DNA of 64,000 nucleotides, from contig NZ_AKZI01000008.1 in assembly GCF_000293785.1 (NCBI RefSeq), positions 123,344 through 187,343 of the forward strand, given 5' to 3'. A model generated the notes under the pieces. That model was not told where the DNA came from. It made no database searches and was given only the letters and a program-made list of their open reading frames with translations. A program made the translations under genes and the position numbers. The stretch is from Rhodovulum sp. PH10. Its GTDB lineage: Bacteria; Pseudomonadota; Alphaproteobacteria; Rhizobiales; Xanthobacteraceae. Shown here piece after piece: positions 42,524 to 51,936 of the stretch; position 1 is the stretch's first letter; the number at the start of each line of letters is the position of its first letter.

Positions 42524-43669
42524 GTGACCACCCGTGCGCTCGATCGCGGCACGCTCGCCTTCCTCGCCCTCGTGCTGGCGGTGGCGATCGTGATCCCGGT
42601 GCTCAATCTCACGACGCCGGAGTCGGCCGCGCTGCACGTGCCGACCTATCTCGTCTCGCTGTTCGGCAAGTACGTCACCTTCGCGCTGCTCGCGCTGTCG
42701 ATCGATCTGATCTGGGGCTTTTGCGGCATTCTCTCGCTCGGCCACGGCGCCTTCTTCGCGCTCGGCGGCTACGCGATGGGCATGTATCTGATGCGCCAGA
42801 TCGGTTCGCGCGGCGTCTATGCCGACCCGATCCTGCCGGACTTCATGGTCTTCCTGAACTGGAAGGAGCTGCCGCTCGCCTGGTGGGGTTTTTCATCCTT
42901 CCCTTATGCCATGCTGATGGTGCTTCTCGTGCCCGGCCTGCTCGCGCTGGTGTTCGGCTGGTTCGCCTTCCGGAGCCGCGTCACCGGCGTCTACTTTTCC
43001 ATCATCACCCAGGCGATGACCTACGCGCTGCTGCTCGCCTTCTTCCGCAACGATTTCGGTTTCGGCGGCAACAACGGCCTCACCGACTTCAAGGACATTC
43101 TGGGATTCAACGTGCAGTCGGACGAGACGCGCGCAGCGTTGTTCGCCGCCTCCTGCCTCGCGCTGGCGCTGGGTTATCTGATCTGCCGCGCGCTGGTCGC
43201 CTCGAAGTTCGGCATGGTGTTGGTGGCGATCCGCGACGCCGAGGCGCGCGCCCGCTTTCTCGGCTACCGGGTCGAGGCCTACAAGGTGGTGGTGTTCACC
43301 GTGTCCGCCTGCATGGCGGGCGTCGCCGGCGCGCTCTACGTGCCGCAGGTCGGCATCATCAATCCGAGCGAGTTCTCGCCGGCGAACTCCATCGAGGCGG
43401 TGATCTGGGTCGCGGTCGGCGGGCGCGGCACGCTGGTCGGCGCGGTCGTCGGCGCGATTCTCGTGAACTACGCAAAGACCACCTTCACCAGCGGGCCGCT
43501 CGCGCCATACTGGCTCTTTCTGCTCGGCGGGCTTTTCATCGTCGTGACGCTGCTGCTGCCGCGCGGCATCGTCGGCACGCTCGCCCATTGGCGGGCGCAG
43601 TGGCGCGCACGCCGCAAGGCCCGGCGCGGCGACGACGGGAAAGCGGTCGAGCCGCTGCCGGCGGAGTGA
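42524..43669 (+). CDS. urtC: Urea ABC transporter permease UrtC
   Basis: 381 residues of the LivM type with about 9 helices: SIDLIWGFCGILSLGHGAFFALGGYAMGMY, GVYFSIITQAMTYALLLAFFRNDFGFGGNNGLTDF (UrtC-specific), RDAEARARFLGYRVEAYK (EAA-like coupling loop) and NPSEFSPANSIEAVIWVAVGGRGTL. GTG 42524 with AAGGA 7 nt upstream; an upstream in-frame ATG at 42431 lies in repeat DNA and is rejected. Confidence 0.94.
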   Translation: MTTRALDRGTLAFLALVLAVAIVIPVLNLTTPESAALHVPTYLVSLFGKYVTFALLALSIDLIWGFCGILSLGHGAFFALGGYAMGMYLMRQIGSRGVYADPILPDFMVFLNWKELPLAWWGFSSFPYAMLMVLLVPGLLALVFGWFAFRSRVTGVYFSIITQAMTYALLLAFFRNDFGFGGNNGLTDFKDILGFNVQSDETRAALFAASCLALALGYLICRALVASKFGMVLVAIRDAEARARFLGYRVEAYKVVVFTVSACMAGVAGALYVPQVGIINPSEFSPANSIEAVIWVAVGGRGTLVGAVVGAILVNYAKTTFTSGPLAPYWLFLLGGLFIVVTLLLPRGIVGTLAHWRAQWRARRKARRGDDGKAVEPLPAE

Positions 43670-43674
43670 CGCGC

Positions 43675-44427
43675 ATGGACGCCCGCACGACGCCTGCGCT
43701 TCTCTATCTCGACGGCGTCAGCGTCGCGTTCGACGGTTTTCGCGCGCTGAACGAGCTGTCGCTCACCATCGCGCCCGGCGAGATGCGGGCGATCATCGGT
43801 CCGAACGGAGCCGGCAAGACCACCATGATGGACGTCGTGACCGGGAAAACCCGGCCCGACAGCGGCGAGGTGACGTTCGACGGCACCCACGATCTGACAC
43901 GGCTCGACGAGGCGGCGATCGCGGTGCTCGGCATCGGGCGAAAGTTTCAAAAGCCCACGGTGTTCGACAGCCACACGGTGCTCGACAATCTGCGCCTCGC
44001 GCTGCGCGGCGACCGCCGGGCGAGCCGCGCGATCGTCTGGCGCGAGACCGGCGCGGAGCGTGAGAGAATCGACGCGGTTCTCTCCACCATCCGCCTCGGG
44101 GATCTCCGTGAAAATCTCGCCGGCAACCTGTCGCACGGCCAAAAACAATGGCTCGAGATCGGCATGCTGCTCGCGCAGGATTTGAAGCTCCTGCTGGTCG
44201 ACGAGCCGGTCGCCGGCATGACCGACGCCGAGACCGAGCAGACCGCCGAGTTGTTGAAGATCATCAACCGCGACAAGACCGTGGTCGTCGTCGAGCACGA
44301 CATGACCTTCGTCCGCGCGCTCGGCGTGAAAGTCACCGTGCTGCACGAGGGCAGCGTGATCGCCGAGGGCTCGATCGATCAGGTCTCCGAGAACGAGCGG
44401 GTGGTCGAGGTGTATTTGGGACGATAG
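43675..44427 (+). CDS. urtD: Urea ABC transporter ATPase UrtD
   Basis: 250 residues. Walker A GPNGAGKTT, Q-loop FQKPTVF, the signature LSHGQKQWLEIG (SHGQ variant characteristic of UrtD) and Walker B LLLVDEPVAGMTDAETE. The ATG lies 5 bp after the urtC stop with GGAG upstream, so it is coupled to urtC. It pairs with UrtE in the transporter. Confidence 0.94.
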   Translation: MDARTTPALLYLDGVSVAFDGFRALNELSLTIAPGEMRAIIGPNGAGKTTMMDVVTGKTRPDSGEVTFDGTHDLTRLDEAAIAVLGIGRKFQKPTVFDSHTVLDNLRLALRGDRRASRAIVWRETGAERERIDAVLSTIRLGDLRENLAGNLSHGQKQWLEIGMLLAQDLKLLLVDEPVAGMTDAETEQTAELLKIINRDKTVVVVEHDMTFVRALGVKVTVLHEGSVIAEGSIDQVSENERVVEVYLGR

Positions 44428-44682
44428 CGAATGGTGAATGGCGAATAGCGAATGGCGAGTGGTGAGAGTGACGGCCGAGATCTCCGACCCGTCACCCTGA
44501 GGTGCTCGGCCGCAGGCCGAGCCTCGAAGGGCGACGGTGGTCGTTCATCCTTCGAGGCTCGCGACGCGAGCACCTCGGGATGACGGGGAAAATCCGTCGC
44601 AAGCCTCTGCAATCGAACTGCCCGCCTGCTCTCTCGTCTCTTCCTCTATTCGCCATTCGCCATTCGCTATTCGCCACTCGCC
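44428..44682. mobile_element. Composite MITE-like element between urtD and urtE
   Basis: The ends are inverted copies of a GAATGGCGAATAGCGAATGG-type sequence (44428-44468 and 44648-44682), giving imperfect ~35-bp terminal inverted repeats. The centre (44490-44586) is a long imperfect hairpin whose arms read CACCCTGAGGTGCTC and GAGCACCTCGGGATGACGG, a common interspersed repeat in this bacterial group. No ORF is present. The first end starts at the urtD stop codon and the second ends about 16 bp before the urtE start. Confidence 0.65.
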
Positions 44683-44698
44683 CGATCGAGGACATCAC

Positions 44699-45394
44699 AT
44701 GCTGTCCGTCAAAAACATCGACCTCCATTACGGCGCGGCCCAGGCGTTGCGCGGCGTGAGCCTTTCGGCAGAACCCGGAAAAGTCACCTGCGTGCTCGGC
44801 CGCAACGGCGTGGGCAAGACCAGCCTTTTGCGCGCGATCGTCGGGCGGCACGCCGTCGCCAAAGGTGCGATCGAGTGGGAGGGACAGGACCTGCGTGGCC
44901 TCTCGCCGGATCGCCGCGCCCGGCGCGGCATCGCATACGTGCCGCAGGGCCGCGAGATCTTTCCGCTGCTCACCGTGCAGGAGAATCTCGAGACCGGCTT
45001 TGCCCCGCTCGCCCGCAAGGAGCGCAGCATCCCCGAGGACGTGTTCTCGCTCTTCCCGGTGCTCGAGACCATGCTGCGCCGGCGCGGCGGCGACCTCTCG
45101 GGCGGGCAGCAGCAGCAGCTCGCGATCGGCCGTGCGCTCGTCATGCGGCCGCGCCTCCTGCTGCTCGACGAGCCGACCGAGGGCATCCAGCCGTCGATCA
45201 TCAAGGACATCGGCCGCGCCATCGCCTACCTCCGCGGCCTGGGGGGGATCGCAATCATACTAGTGGAACAGTATCTCGACTTCGCGCGCGAACTCGGCGA
45301 TCATTTCGCGGTGATGGATCGCGGTAGCGTCGTCTATGCGGCGAGCCGCGCGGAACTGGAAGAGGGGGAGCTGCGCCGCGCGCTGGCGCTGTGA
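44699..45394 (+). CDS. urtE: Urea ABC transporter ATPase UrtE
   Basis: 231 residues of the LivF type: Walker A GRNGVGKTS, signature LSGGQQQQLAIGRAL, Walker B LLLLDEPTEGIQPSIIKDI, H-loop VEQYLDFA. YGAAQALRGVSL at the start and the EGIQPSII segment are UrtE-like. GAGG stands 7 nt before the ATG. ureD follows 16 bp later, so transporter and urease genes are probably transcribed together. Confidence 0.94.
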   Translation: MLSVKNIDLHYGAAQALRGVSLSAEPGKVTCVLGRNGVGKTSLLRAIVGRHAVAKGAIEWEGQDLRGLSPDRRARRGIAYVPQGREIFPLLTVQENLETGFAPLARKERSIPEDVFSLFPVLETMLRRRGGDLSGGQQQQLAIGRALVMRPRLLLLDEPTEGIQPSIIKDIGRAIAYLRGLGGIAIILVEQYLDFARELGDHFAVMDRGSVVYAASRAELEEGELRRALAL

Positions 45395-45410
45395 ACCCGC
45401 TGGGGGATCA

Positions 45411-46256
45411 GTGACGGACGCATTGTCTGGTACGGACACGCGGTCGGAGCGCGAGACGTTCGCCGCCAATCGGGCCGCCGGGCGCATCGTTCTTCGGGTC
45501 GGAATGCGCGAGGGCGTGAGCCGCCGCACCAAGGTGTTCGAGGAAGGCTCGCTGCGCGTGCGGTTTCCGGATGCCGGGCCGGACGACCTCGAGGCGGTCA
45601 TCGTCAACACCTCGGGCGGCATCGCCGGCGGCGACCAGTCCGCGGTCGACATCGCGGTGGAGGAGGGCGCCTCGCTGCGCGTCACCACCGCGTCGGCGGA
45701 GAAGGTCTATCGCTCGCCCGAGGCGGAAGCGACCATGGCGGTGCATCTCACCGTCGGCCAGGGCGCGAGCCTCGCCTGGATGCCGCGCGAGACGATTCTG
45801 TTCGATCGTTCGCGCCTCTCGCGCACGATCGACATCGATCTCGCCGAGGATTCCCGCCTGCTGCTCGCCGAGGCCGTGGTGTTCGGCCGCTCCGGCATGA
45901 AGGAGCGGGTCGACGAGGGCTGGTTCTCCGATCGCTGGCGGGTGCGCCGCGCCGGCCGGCTGGTCTATGCGGAGACCATCCGGCTCGACGGCGCGATCGC
46001 CGAAACCCTGCGCGAGCCGGCGGTGACCAACAACGGCGTCGCCATCGCGATCATCCTCTTGATGCCGGCCGACGAGGCGTTCGTCGCCGCGCTGCGCCGC
46101 TGCGAGGGCTTGCACGGCGAGGTCGGCGCCTCCTCCTGGAACGGCATGACGGCGGTGCGCTTTTGTGCCCCCGACGGTGAGAGCCTTCGCGAGGACCTCA
46201 CCACCGCGCTCGGCTTCGCGCTCGCCGGGCCGCTGCCGCCTTTGTGGGTGAACTGA
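45411..46256 (+). CDS. ureD: Urease accessory protein UreD
   Basis: 281 residues. UreD (UreH) binds apo-urease and delivers Ni with UreF and UreG. Features are VIVNTSGGIAGGDQSAVDIAVEEGASLRVTTASAEKVYRS, WMPRETILFDRSRLSRTIDIDLAEDSRLLLAEAVVFGRSGM and NNGVAIAIILLMPADE. GTG 45411 has GGGGGA 3 nt upstream and lies just after urtE. Confidence 0.94.
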   Translation: MTDALSGTDTRSERETFAANRAAGRIVLRVGMREGVSRRTKVFEEGSLRVRFPDAGPDDLEAVIVNTSGGIAGGDQSAVDIAVEEGASLRVTTASAEKVYRSPEAEATMAVHLTVGQGASLAWMPRETILFDRSRLSRTIDIDLAEDSRLLLAEAVVFGRSGMKERVDEGWFSDRWRVRRAGRLVYAETIRLDGAIAETLREPAVTNNGVAIAIILLMPADEAFVAALRRCEGLHGEVGASSWNGMTAVRFCAPDGESLREDLTTALGFALAGPLPPLWVN

Positions 46257-46286
46257 CGGGGTGGCAGCGTGCGGGCAGCCGCAGCC

Positions 46287-46424
46287 GTAGGGTGCGCAAA
46301 GCGAAGCGTGCGCACGGCCATCATGGTCGCGACGTCGACGTAGCGTGCGCAAAGCGAAGCGTGCGCACGTCGTCGTGGTTTCGTCCGCGTGCGCACGGCG
46401 CTGGCGCGCCTTTGCACACCCTAC
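46287..46424. mobile_element. Short inverted-repeat element between ureD and ureA
   Basis: 138 bp bounded by 15-bp inverted repeats GTAGGGTGCGCAAAG and CTTTGCACACCCTAC (one mismatch). Inside, a 24-bp palindromic unit beginning GTGCGCAAAGCG occurs at 46292 and 46345, with a third fragment at 46389. The GTAGGGTG..GCAAAG...CTTTGC..CACCCTAC pattern is a familiar Bradyrhizobium-group repeat. Confidence 0.7.
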
Positions 46425-46532
46425 GACGTCGTCTCCCATCCGCACACGGGGGCTGGTCCTGGGCGGCGCCTGTTGTATGATGCCACTGCGAGACGTCGGC
46501 CGCGCGCCGGCCATCAGAGCAGTCGACGAGCC

Positions 46533-46835
46533 ATGCATCTCACTCCCCGTGAAAAGGACAAGCTCCTGATCGCCATGGCCGCGCAGGTGGCGCGGCGGCG
46601 GCTCGAGCGCGGCGTCAAGCTCAACCATCCGGAAGCCGTGGCGCTGATCACCGACTTCATCCTGGAAGGCGCACGCGACGGCAGAAGCGTCGCCGAGCTG
46701 ATGGCCGACGGCGCCGGCGTGCTGACGCGCGACCAGGTGATGGACGGCATCCCGGAGATGATCCACGACGTCCAGGTGGAGGCGACCTTTCCGGACGGCA
46801 CGAAACTCGTCACCGTGCACGAGCCGATCCGGTGA
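46533..46835 (+). CDS. ureA: Urease gamma subunit
   Basis: 100 residues, the family length: [55 protein letters not shown], and [21 protein letters not shown]. Small structural subunit of the (UreABC)3 enzyme. It is separated from ureD by the repeat element and followed 55 bp later by ureB. Confidence 0.97.
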   Translation: MHLTPREKDKLLIAMAAQVARRRLERGVKLNHPEAVALITDFILEGARDGRSVAELMADGAGVLTRDQVMDGIPEMIHDVQVEATFPDGTKLVTVHEPIR

Positions 46836-46890
46836 CCCGGATCGCCCGACGCCGAGAGCGCGGCCAGGACGTGTCTTCGAGGAGCAATCC

Positions 46891-47196
46891 ATGATCCCCG
46901 GTGAACTGTTCGTCCAGGACGGCGACATCACCCTCAATGCCGGCCGCGAGACGGTGACGCTGACGGTGACCAACACCGGAGACCGTCCGATCCAGGTCGG
47001 CTCGCACTATCATTTCGCCGAGACCAACCCGGCGCTCGCCTTCGACCGCGACAAGGCGCGCGGCTTCCGGCTCGACATCGCTGCCGGCACCGCGGTGCGC
47101 TTCGAGCCCGGCCAGTCGCGCAGCGTCACGCTGGTCGCGCTCGCCGGCACCCGCACGGTCCACGGCTTTCGGCAGGGCGTGATGGGGCCGTTGTAG
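46891..47196 (+). CDS. ureB: Urease beta subunit
   Basis: 101 residues: [62 protein letters not shown]. It packs against UreC in the enzyme core. GAGGAG stands upstream of the ATG. Confidence 0.97.
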   Translation: MIPGELFVQDGDITLNAGRETVTLTVTNTGDRPIQVGSHYHFAETNPALAFDRDKARGFRLDIAAGTAVRFEPGQSRSVTLVALAGTRTVHGFRQGVMGPL

Positions 47197-47270
47197 GTAC
47201 GGGCGTTCTCCACGTCGTCTGACGACGTGCGAACGAACGATGTGAGCAGACTCTGGTTCGAGGTTCCGCT

Positions 47271-48980
<1,710 letters not shown>

Positions 48981-49046
48981 GCGTTGCGCTCGAGCGCGGG
49001 CGCGACGGGTGCCCACCCTTCGCGTCGCTGCGGGAGTGATGGGGAC

Positions 49047-49577
49047 ATGTCGATGTTGTGCGCGACGAAAATCATCCAGCGCGAGACGATGGTCGAGCCG
49101 AGCATCGTCGACCGGGTGGTGCTCGATGCCGACGAGCGGCATCGGCGGCGCATCGTCATGATTGGAGAGGGCGGCACCGAATTTCTGCTCGATCTGCCGG
49201 AGGCGGTCGCGCTGCGCCACGGCGACGGGCTGGTGCTGGAGGACGGCGGCGTCGTGCTGGTCGCGGCAAAACCCGAGGCTCTGGTCGAGATCACAGCCGT
49301 TTCTCCGACCGAGTTGACACGCCTCGCCTGGCATCTCGGCAACCGCCACACGCCGGTGCAGGTTGCGGTAAGCTCGTTGCGCATCCGTCGTGATCACGTG
49401 CTGGAGGAGATGCTGCAAAAGCTCGGTGCGGCAGTGACACCGATCGAGGCGCCGTTCGACCCGGAGTCGGGCGCCTACGGTCATGCCGATCATGCGGACG
49501 AGCCGGACCGGCATGCACCGTCCCACGTCGACGACGGCCATTCGCACGACCACCACCATCATGCTCACGAGCGGTGA
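49047..49577 (+). CDS. ureE: Urease nickel metallochaperone UreE
   Basis: 176 residues: N-terminal peptide-binding domain ([16 protein letters not shown]), metal-binding domain ([16 protein letters not shown] with the interface His) and a His/Asp-rich tail of ~30 residues with over ten His, which stores or binds Ni2+. ATG 49047 is chosen to match the family start; an upstream in-frame ATG at 48984 is less likely. It overlaps ureF by 17 bp. Confidence 0.93.
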   Translation: MSMLCATKIIQRETMVEPSIVDRVVLDADERHRRRIVMIGEGGTEFLLDLPEAVALRHGDGLVLEDGGVVLVAAKPEALVEITAVSPTELTRLAWHLGNRHTPVQVAVSSLRIRRDHVLEEMLQKLGAAVTPIEAPFDPESGAYGHADHADEPDRHAPSHVDDGHSHDHHHHAHER

Positions 49578-50280
49578 GACCGCGCCCGGCGACGAACCCC
49601 TGCCGCCAACGGCGCTGATGCGGCTCGCGACGTGGCTGTCGCCTACCTTTCCGGTCGGGTCGTTTGCTTGGTCGGGCGGGCTCGAATGGGCGGTCGAGGC
49701 CGGCGACGTGACCGATGCCGAAAGCCTCCGTCGCTGGCTCGCCGTGTCGCTTTCGGTCGGCGGCTTCGGTTGTGATGCGGCACTGCTCGTGCACGCGTAC
49801 CGCGCCGTCATGACCGCCGACGATGCAGATCTTCACGATGTCGCCGAGCTCGCATCGGCTTTGGCGCCTTCGCGTGAGCGCTACGAGGAGACGACGGCCC
49901 AGGGCGACGCGTTCGTCACGGCGGTTTCCGCTGCATGGCCGTGCGGAGCGCTGCATCGCCTTCCAGAAGTATGGTCGCGGCCGCTCGCGTATCCTGTTGC
50001 GGTCGGCGTCGCCGCCGCCGGCCACGGCATCCCGCTCCGCCCCGCGCTTCATCTGTTCGTGCATGCGCTGGTCGCCAACGCGATTTCGGCCGGGGTGCGG
50101 CTGGTGCCGCTCGGCCAGACCGACGGCCTGAAAGTGACGGCTGCGCTCGAGCCGGCGACCATCGCCTGCGCCGCGCGCGTGATGGTGACGCCGCGAGACG
50201 ATATCGGCAGCGCGGCGTTTCGCGCCGACCTCGCGAGCATGCGGCACGAGACACAATATACGAGGCTGTTTCGATCGTGA
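49561..50280 (+). CDS. ureF: Urease accessory protein UreF
   Basis: 239 residues: [29 protein letters not shown], the UreF signature, then a helical body with [24 protein letters not shown]. UreF gates GTP-dependent Ni delivery within the UreDFG complex. ATG 49561 lies inside the 3' end of ureE. A minimal N-terminal tail precedes the fold. Confidence 0.94.
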   Translation: MLTSGETAPGDEPLPPTALMRLATWLSPTFPVGSFAWSGGLEWAVEAGDVTDAESLRRWLAVSLSVGGFGCDAALLVHAYRAVMTADDADLHDVAELASALAPSRERYEETTAQGDAFVTAVSAAWPCGALHRLPEVWSRPLAYPVAVGVAAAGHGIPLRPALHLFVHALVANAISAGVRLVPLGQTDGLKVTAALEPATIACAARVMVTPRDDIGSAAFRADLASMRHETQYTRLFRS

Positions 50281-50315
50281 TCACGATCGCACTCGACGAG
50301 AACAGGAGAAAGCTC

Positions 50316-50930
50316 ATGGCGAGCGCGAACGGGCCCTTGCGGGTCGGCATCGGTGGGCCGGTCGGCTCCGGCAAGACCGCGTTGATGGATGTTTTGTGCA
50401 AGCGTTTGCGCGAAAAATACGACATCGCGGCGATCACCAACGACATCTACACGAAATGGGACGCCGAGTATCTGGTCCGTACTGGAGCCCTCGTACCCGA
50501 GCGGATCGCCGGCGTGGAGACCGGTGGCTGCCCGCATACGGCGATCCGCGAGGATGCCTCGATGAACCTCGCGGCGATCGCAGACATGCGGAAGAAATTT
50601 CCCGCCCTCGATCTGGTGCTGATCGAATCCGGCGGCGACAATCTCGCGGCGACCTTCTCTCCGGAACTCGCGGATCTGACGATCTATGTGATCGACGTGG
50701 CGGCGGGCGAGAAGATCCCGTCCAAGGGCGGACCGGGCATTACGAGGTCCGACCTTCTGGTGATCAACAAGATCGATCTCGCGCCGCTGGTCGGTGCGTC
50801 GCTCGCCAACATGGAGCGCGACGCGAGGCGGATGCGCGGTTCGCGGCCGTTCGTGTTCACCAATCTGAAAACGGGCGAGGGCGTCGACACGGTGGAGAAA
50901 TTCGTGGTGGAGAGAGGCGGGCTGTCGTGA
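50316..50930 (+). CDS. ureG: Urease accessory GTPase UreG
   Basis: 204 residues: P-loop GPVGSGKT (14-21), the metal-binding C72-P-H74 motif ([11 protein letters not shown]), [32 protein letters not shown] (switch region) and NKIDLAP (guanine recognition). ATG 50316 has AGGAG 7 nt upstream; GTG 50277, overlapping the ureF stop, is an alternative. It converges with xdhC with 20 bp between stops. Confidence 0.97.
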   Translation: MASANGPLRVGIGGPVGSGKTALMDVLCKRLREKYDIAAITNDIYTKWDAEYLVRTGALVPERIAGVETGGCPHTAIREDASMNLAAIADMRKKFPALDLVLIESGGDNLAATFSPELADLTIYVIDVAAGEKIPSKGGPGITRSDLLVINKIDLAPLVGASLANMERDARRMRGSRPFVFTNLKTGEGVDTVEKFVVERGGLS

Positions 50931-50950
50931 CCGGCGGTGCCGGCCGAGAA

Positions 50951-51931
50951 TTACGTCGGCATCTGCTCGCGCCTGATCAGCAGCTGGGCGGCAACGGCGG
51001 CGGCGATCACCGGCGGCGTCTTGCCAAAAATATCGGGAATGCCGATCGGGCAGACGAGGCTCGTGATCACGTCGTGTGGAATCCCGAGCTTTTGCGCATG
51101 GCTCTCGAAACGGGCGCGCTTGGTGGACGAGCCGATCATGCCGACATAAGGAAACACGTTCCGCGCGAGCGCACGCGCCGCAATCGAATAGTCGAGCGCG
51201 TGCGCATAAGTGAGCACCAGCACGAAGGCCCCGCTCGGCGCTTCGTCTATCTCGCGCTCGGGTTCGGTCGCATGCACCGGCACCACGTTCGCCGGCACGT
51301 GCGAGGGAAACTGGTCGGCGCGAGTGTCGATCCAGCGCACCGCAAAGGGCAGTGGAGCGAGCGCCAGGATCAGAGCACGCCCGACATGGCCCGCCCCGAA
51401 CACCAGAACGGGCGTGAAGGCTTCGCCGAAATTCTCCACGAACGGTGCGTCGGGTTCCGGCTTCCGGCCCGGCGGCGGCGCATCGATCGGGTCGAACGCC
51501 AGCGTGCGCGCCACGCGCCCGTCGGCACCGAGCCGGCTCACCGTGGTGAAGGGGCCGGCCGCCTCGGCCTTGGCCAGCGCCGCGACGGCCTCCTGATCAC
51601 GTCGGTCGAAAATCTCCATCAGCGTCGTGACGATACCGCCGCAGCACTGTGACAGATCCGGCCCGAGCGTCCAGGTCCGCAGGCCGGCTCGCGCACCCGC
51701 CGACTTCACGCCCGTGGACGTCGCGTCCGTCGCGAGTGCCGCCTGGGCGGCCGCGAGCACCTCCAGCTCGAGCCTGCCGCCGCCGACCGTGCCGTAAAAG
51801 CCGCCGTCGGGACGCACCACGAGGCGCGCGCCGCTCTCGCGCGGCGCCGAGCCCGCGGTGCGCACCACGCTGACGAGGGCGGCCCTGCCGTGGCTCGCCA
51901 GCGTGTCGCGGATATTTGCCCAAACACCCAT
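50951..51931 (-). CDS. xdhC: Xanthine dehydrogenase accessory protein XdhC
   Basis: 326 residues. XdhC binds and inserts the sulfurated molybdenum cofactor into XdhB. Features are RAALVSVVRTAGSAPRESGARLVV, GTVGGGRLELEVL, a second half with VLVFGAGHVGRALI (Rossmann) and VGMIGSSTKRARFE...SLVCPIGI at the C terminus. ATG 51931 lies 5 bp after the xdhB stop; GTG 51940 overlapping that stop (GTGA) is an alternative. Confidence 0.92.
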   Translation of the reverse strand: MGVWANIRDTLASHGRAALVSVVRTAGSAPRESGARLVVRPDGGFYGTVGGGRLELEVLAAAQAALATDATSTGVKSAGARAGLRTWTLGPDLSQCCGGIVTTLMEIFDRRDQEAVAALAKAEAAGPFTTVSRLGADGRVARTLAFDPIDAPPPGRKPEPDAPFVENFGEAFTPVLVFGAGHVGRALILALAPLPFAVRWIDTRADQFPSHVPANVVPVHATEPEREIDEAPSGAFVLVLTYAHALDYSIAARALARNVFPYVGMIGSSTKRARFESHAQKLGIPHDVITSLVCPIGIPDIFGKTPPVIAAAVAAQLLIRREQMPT

Positions 51932-51936
51932 CCTGA

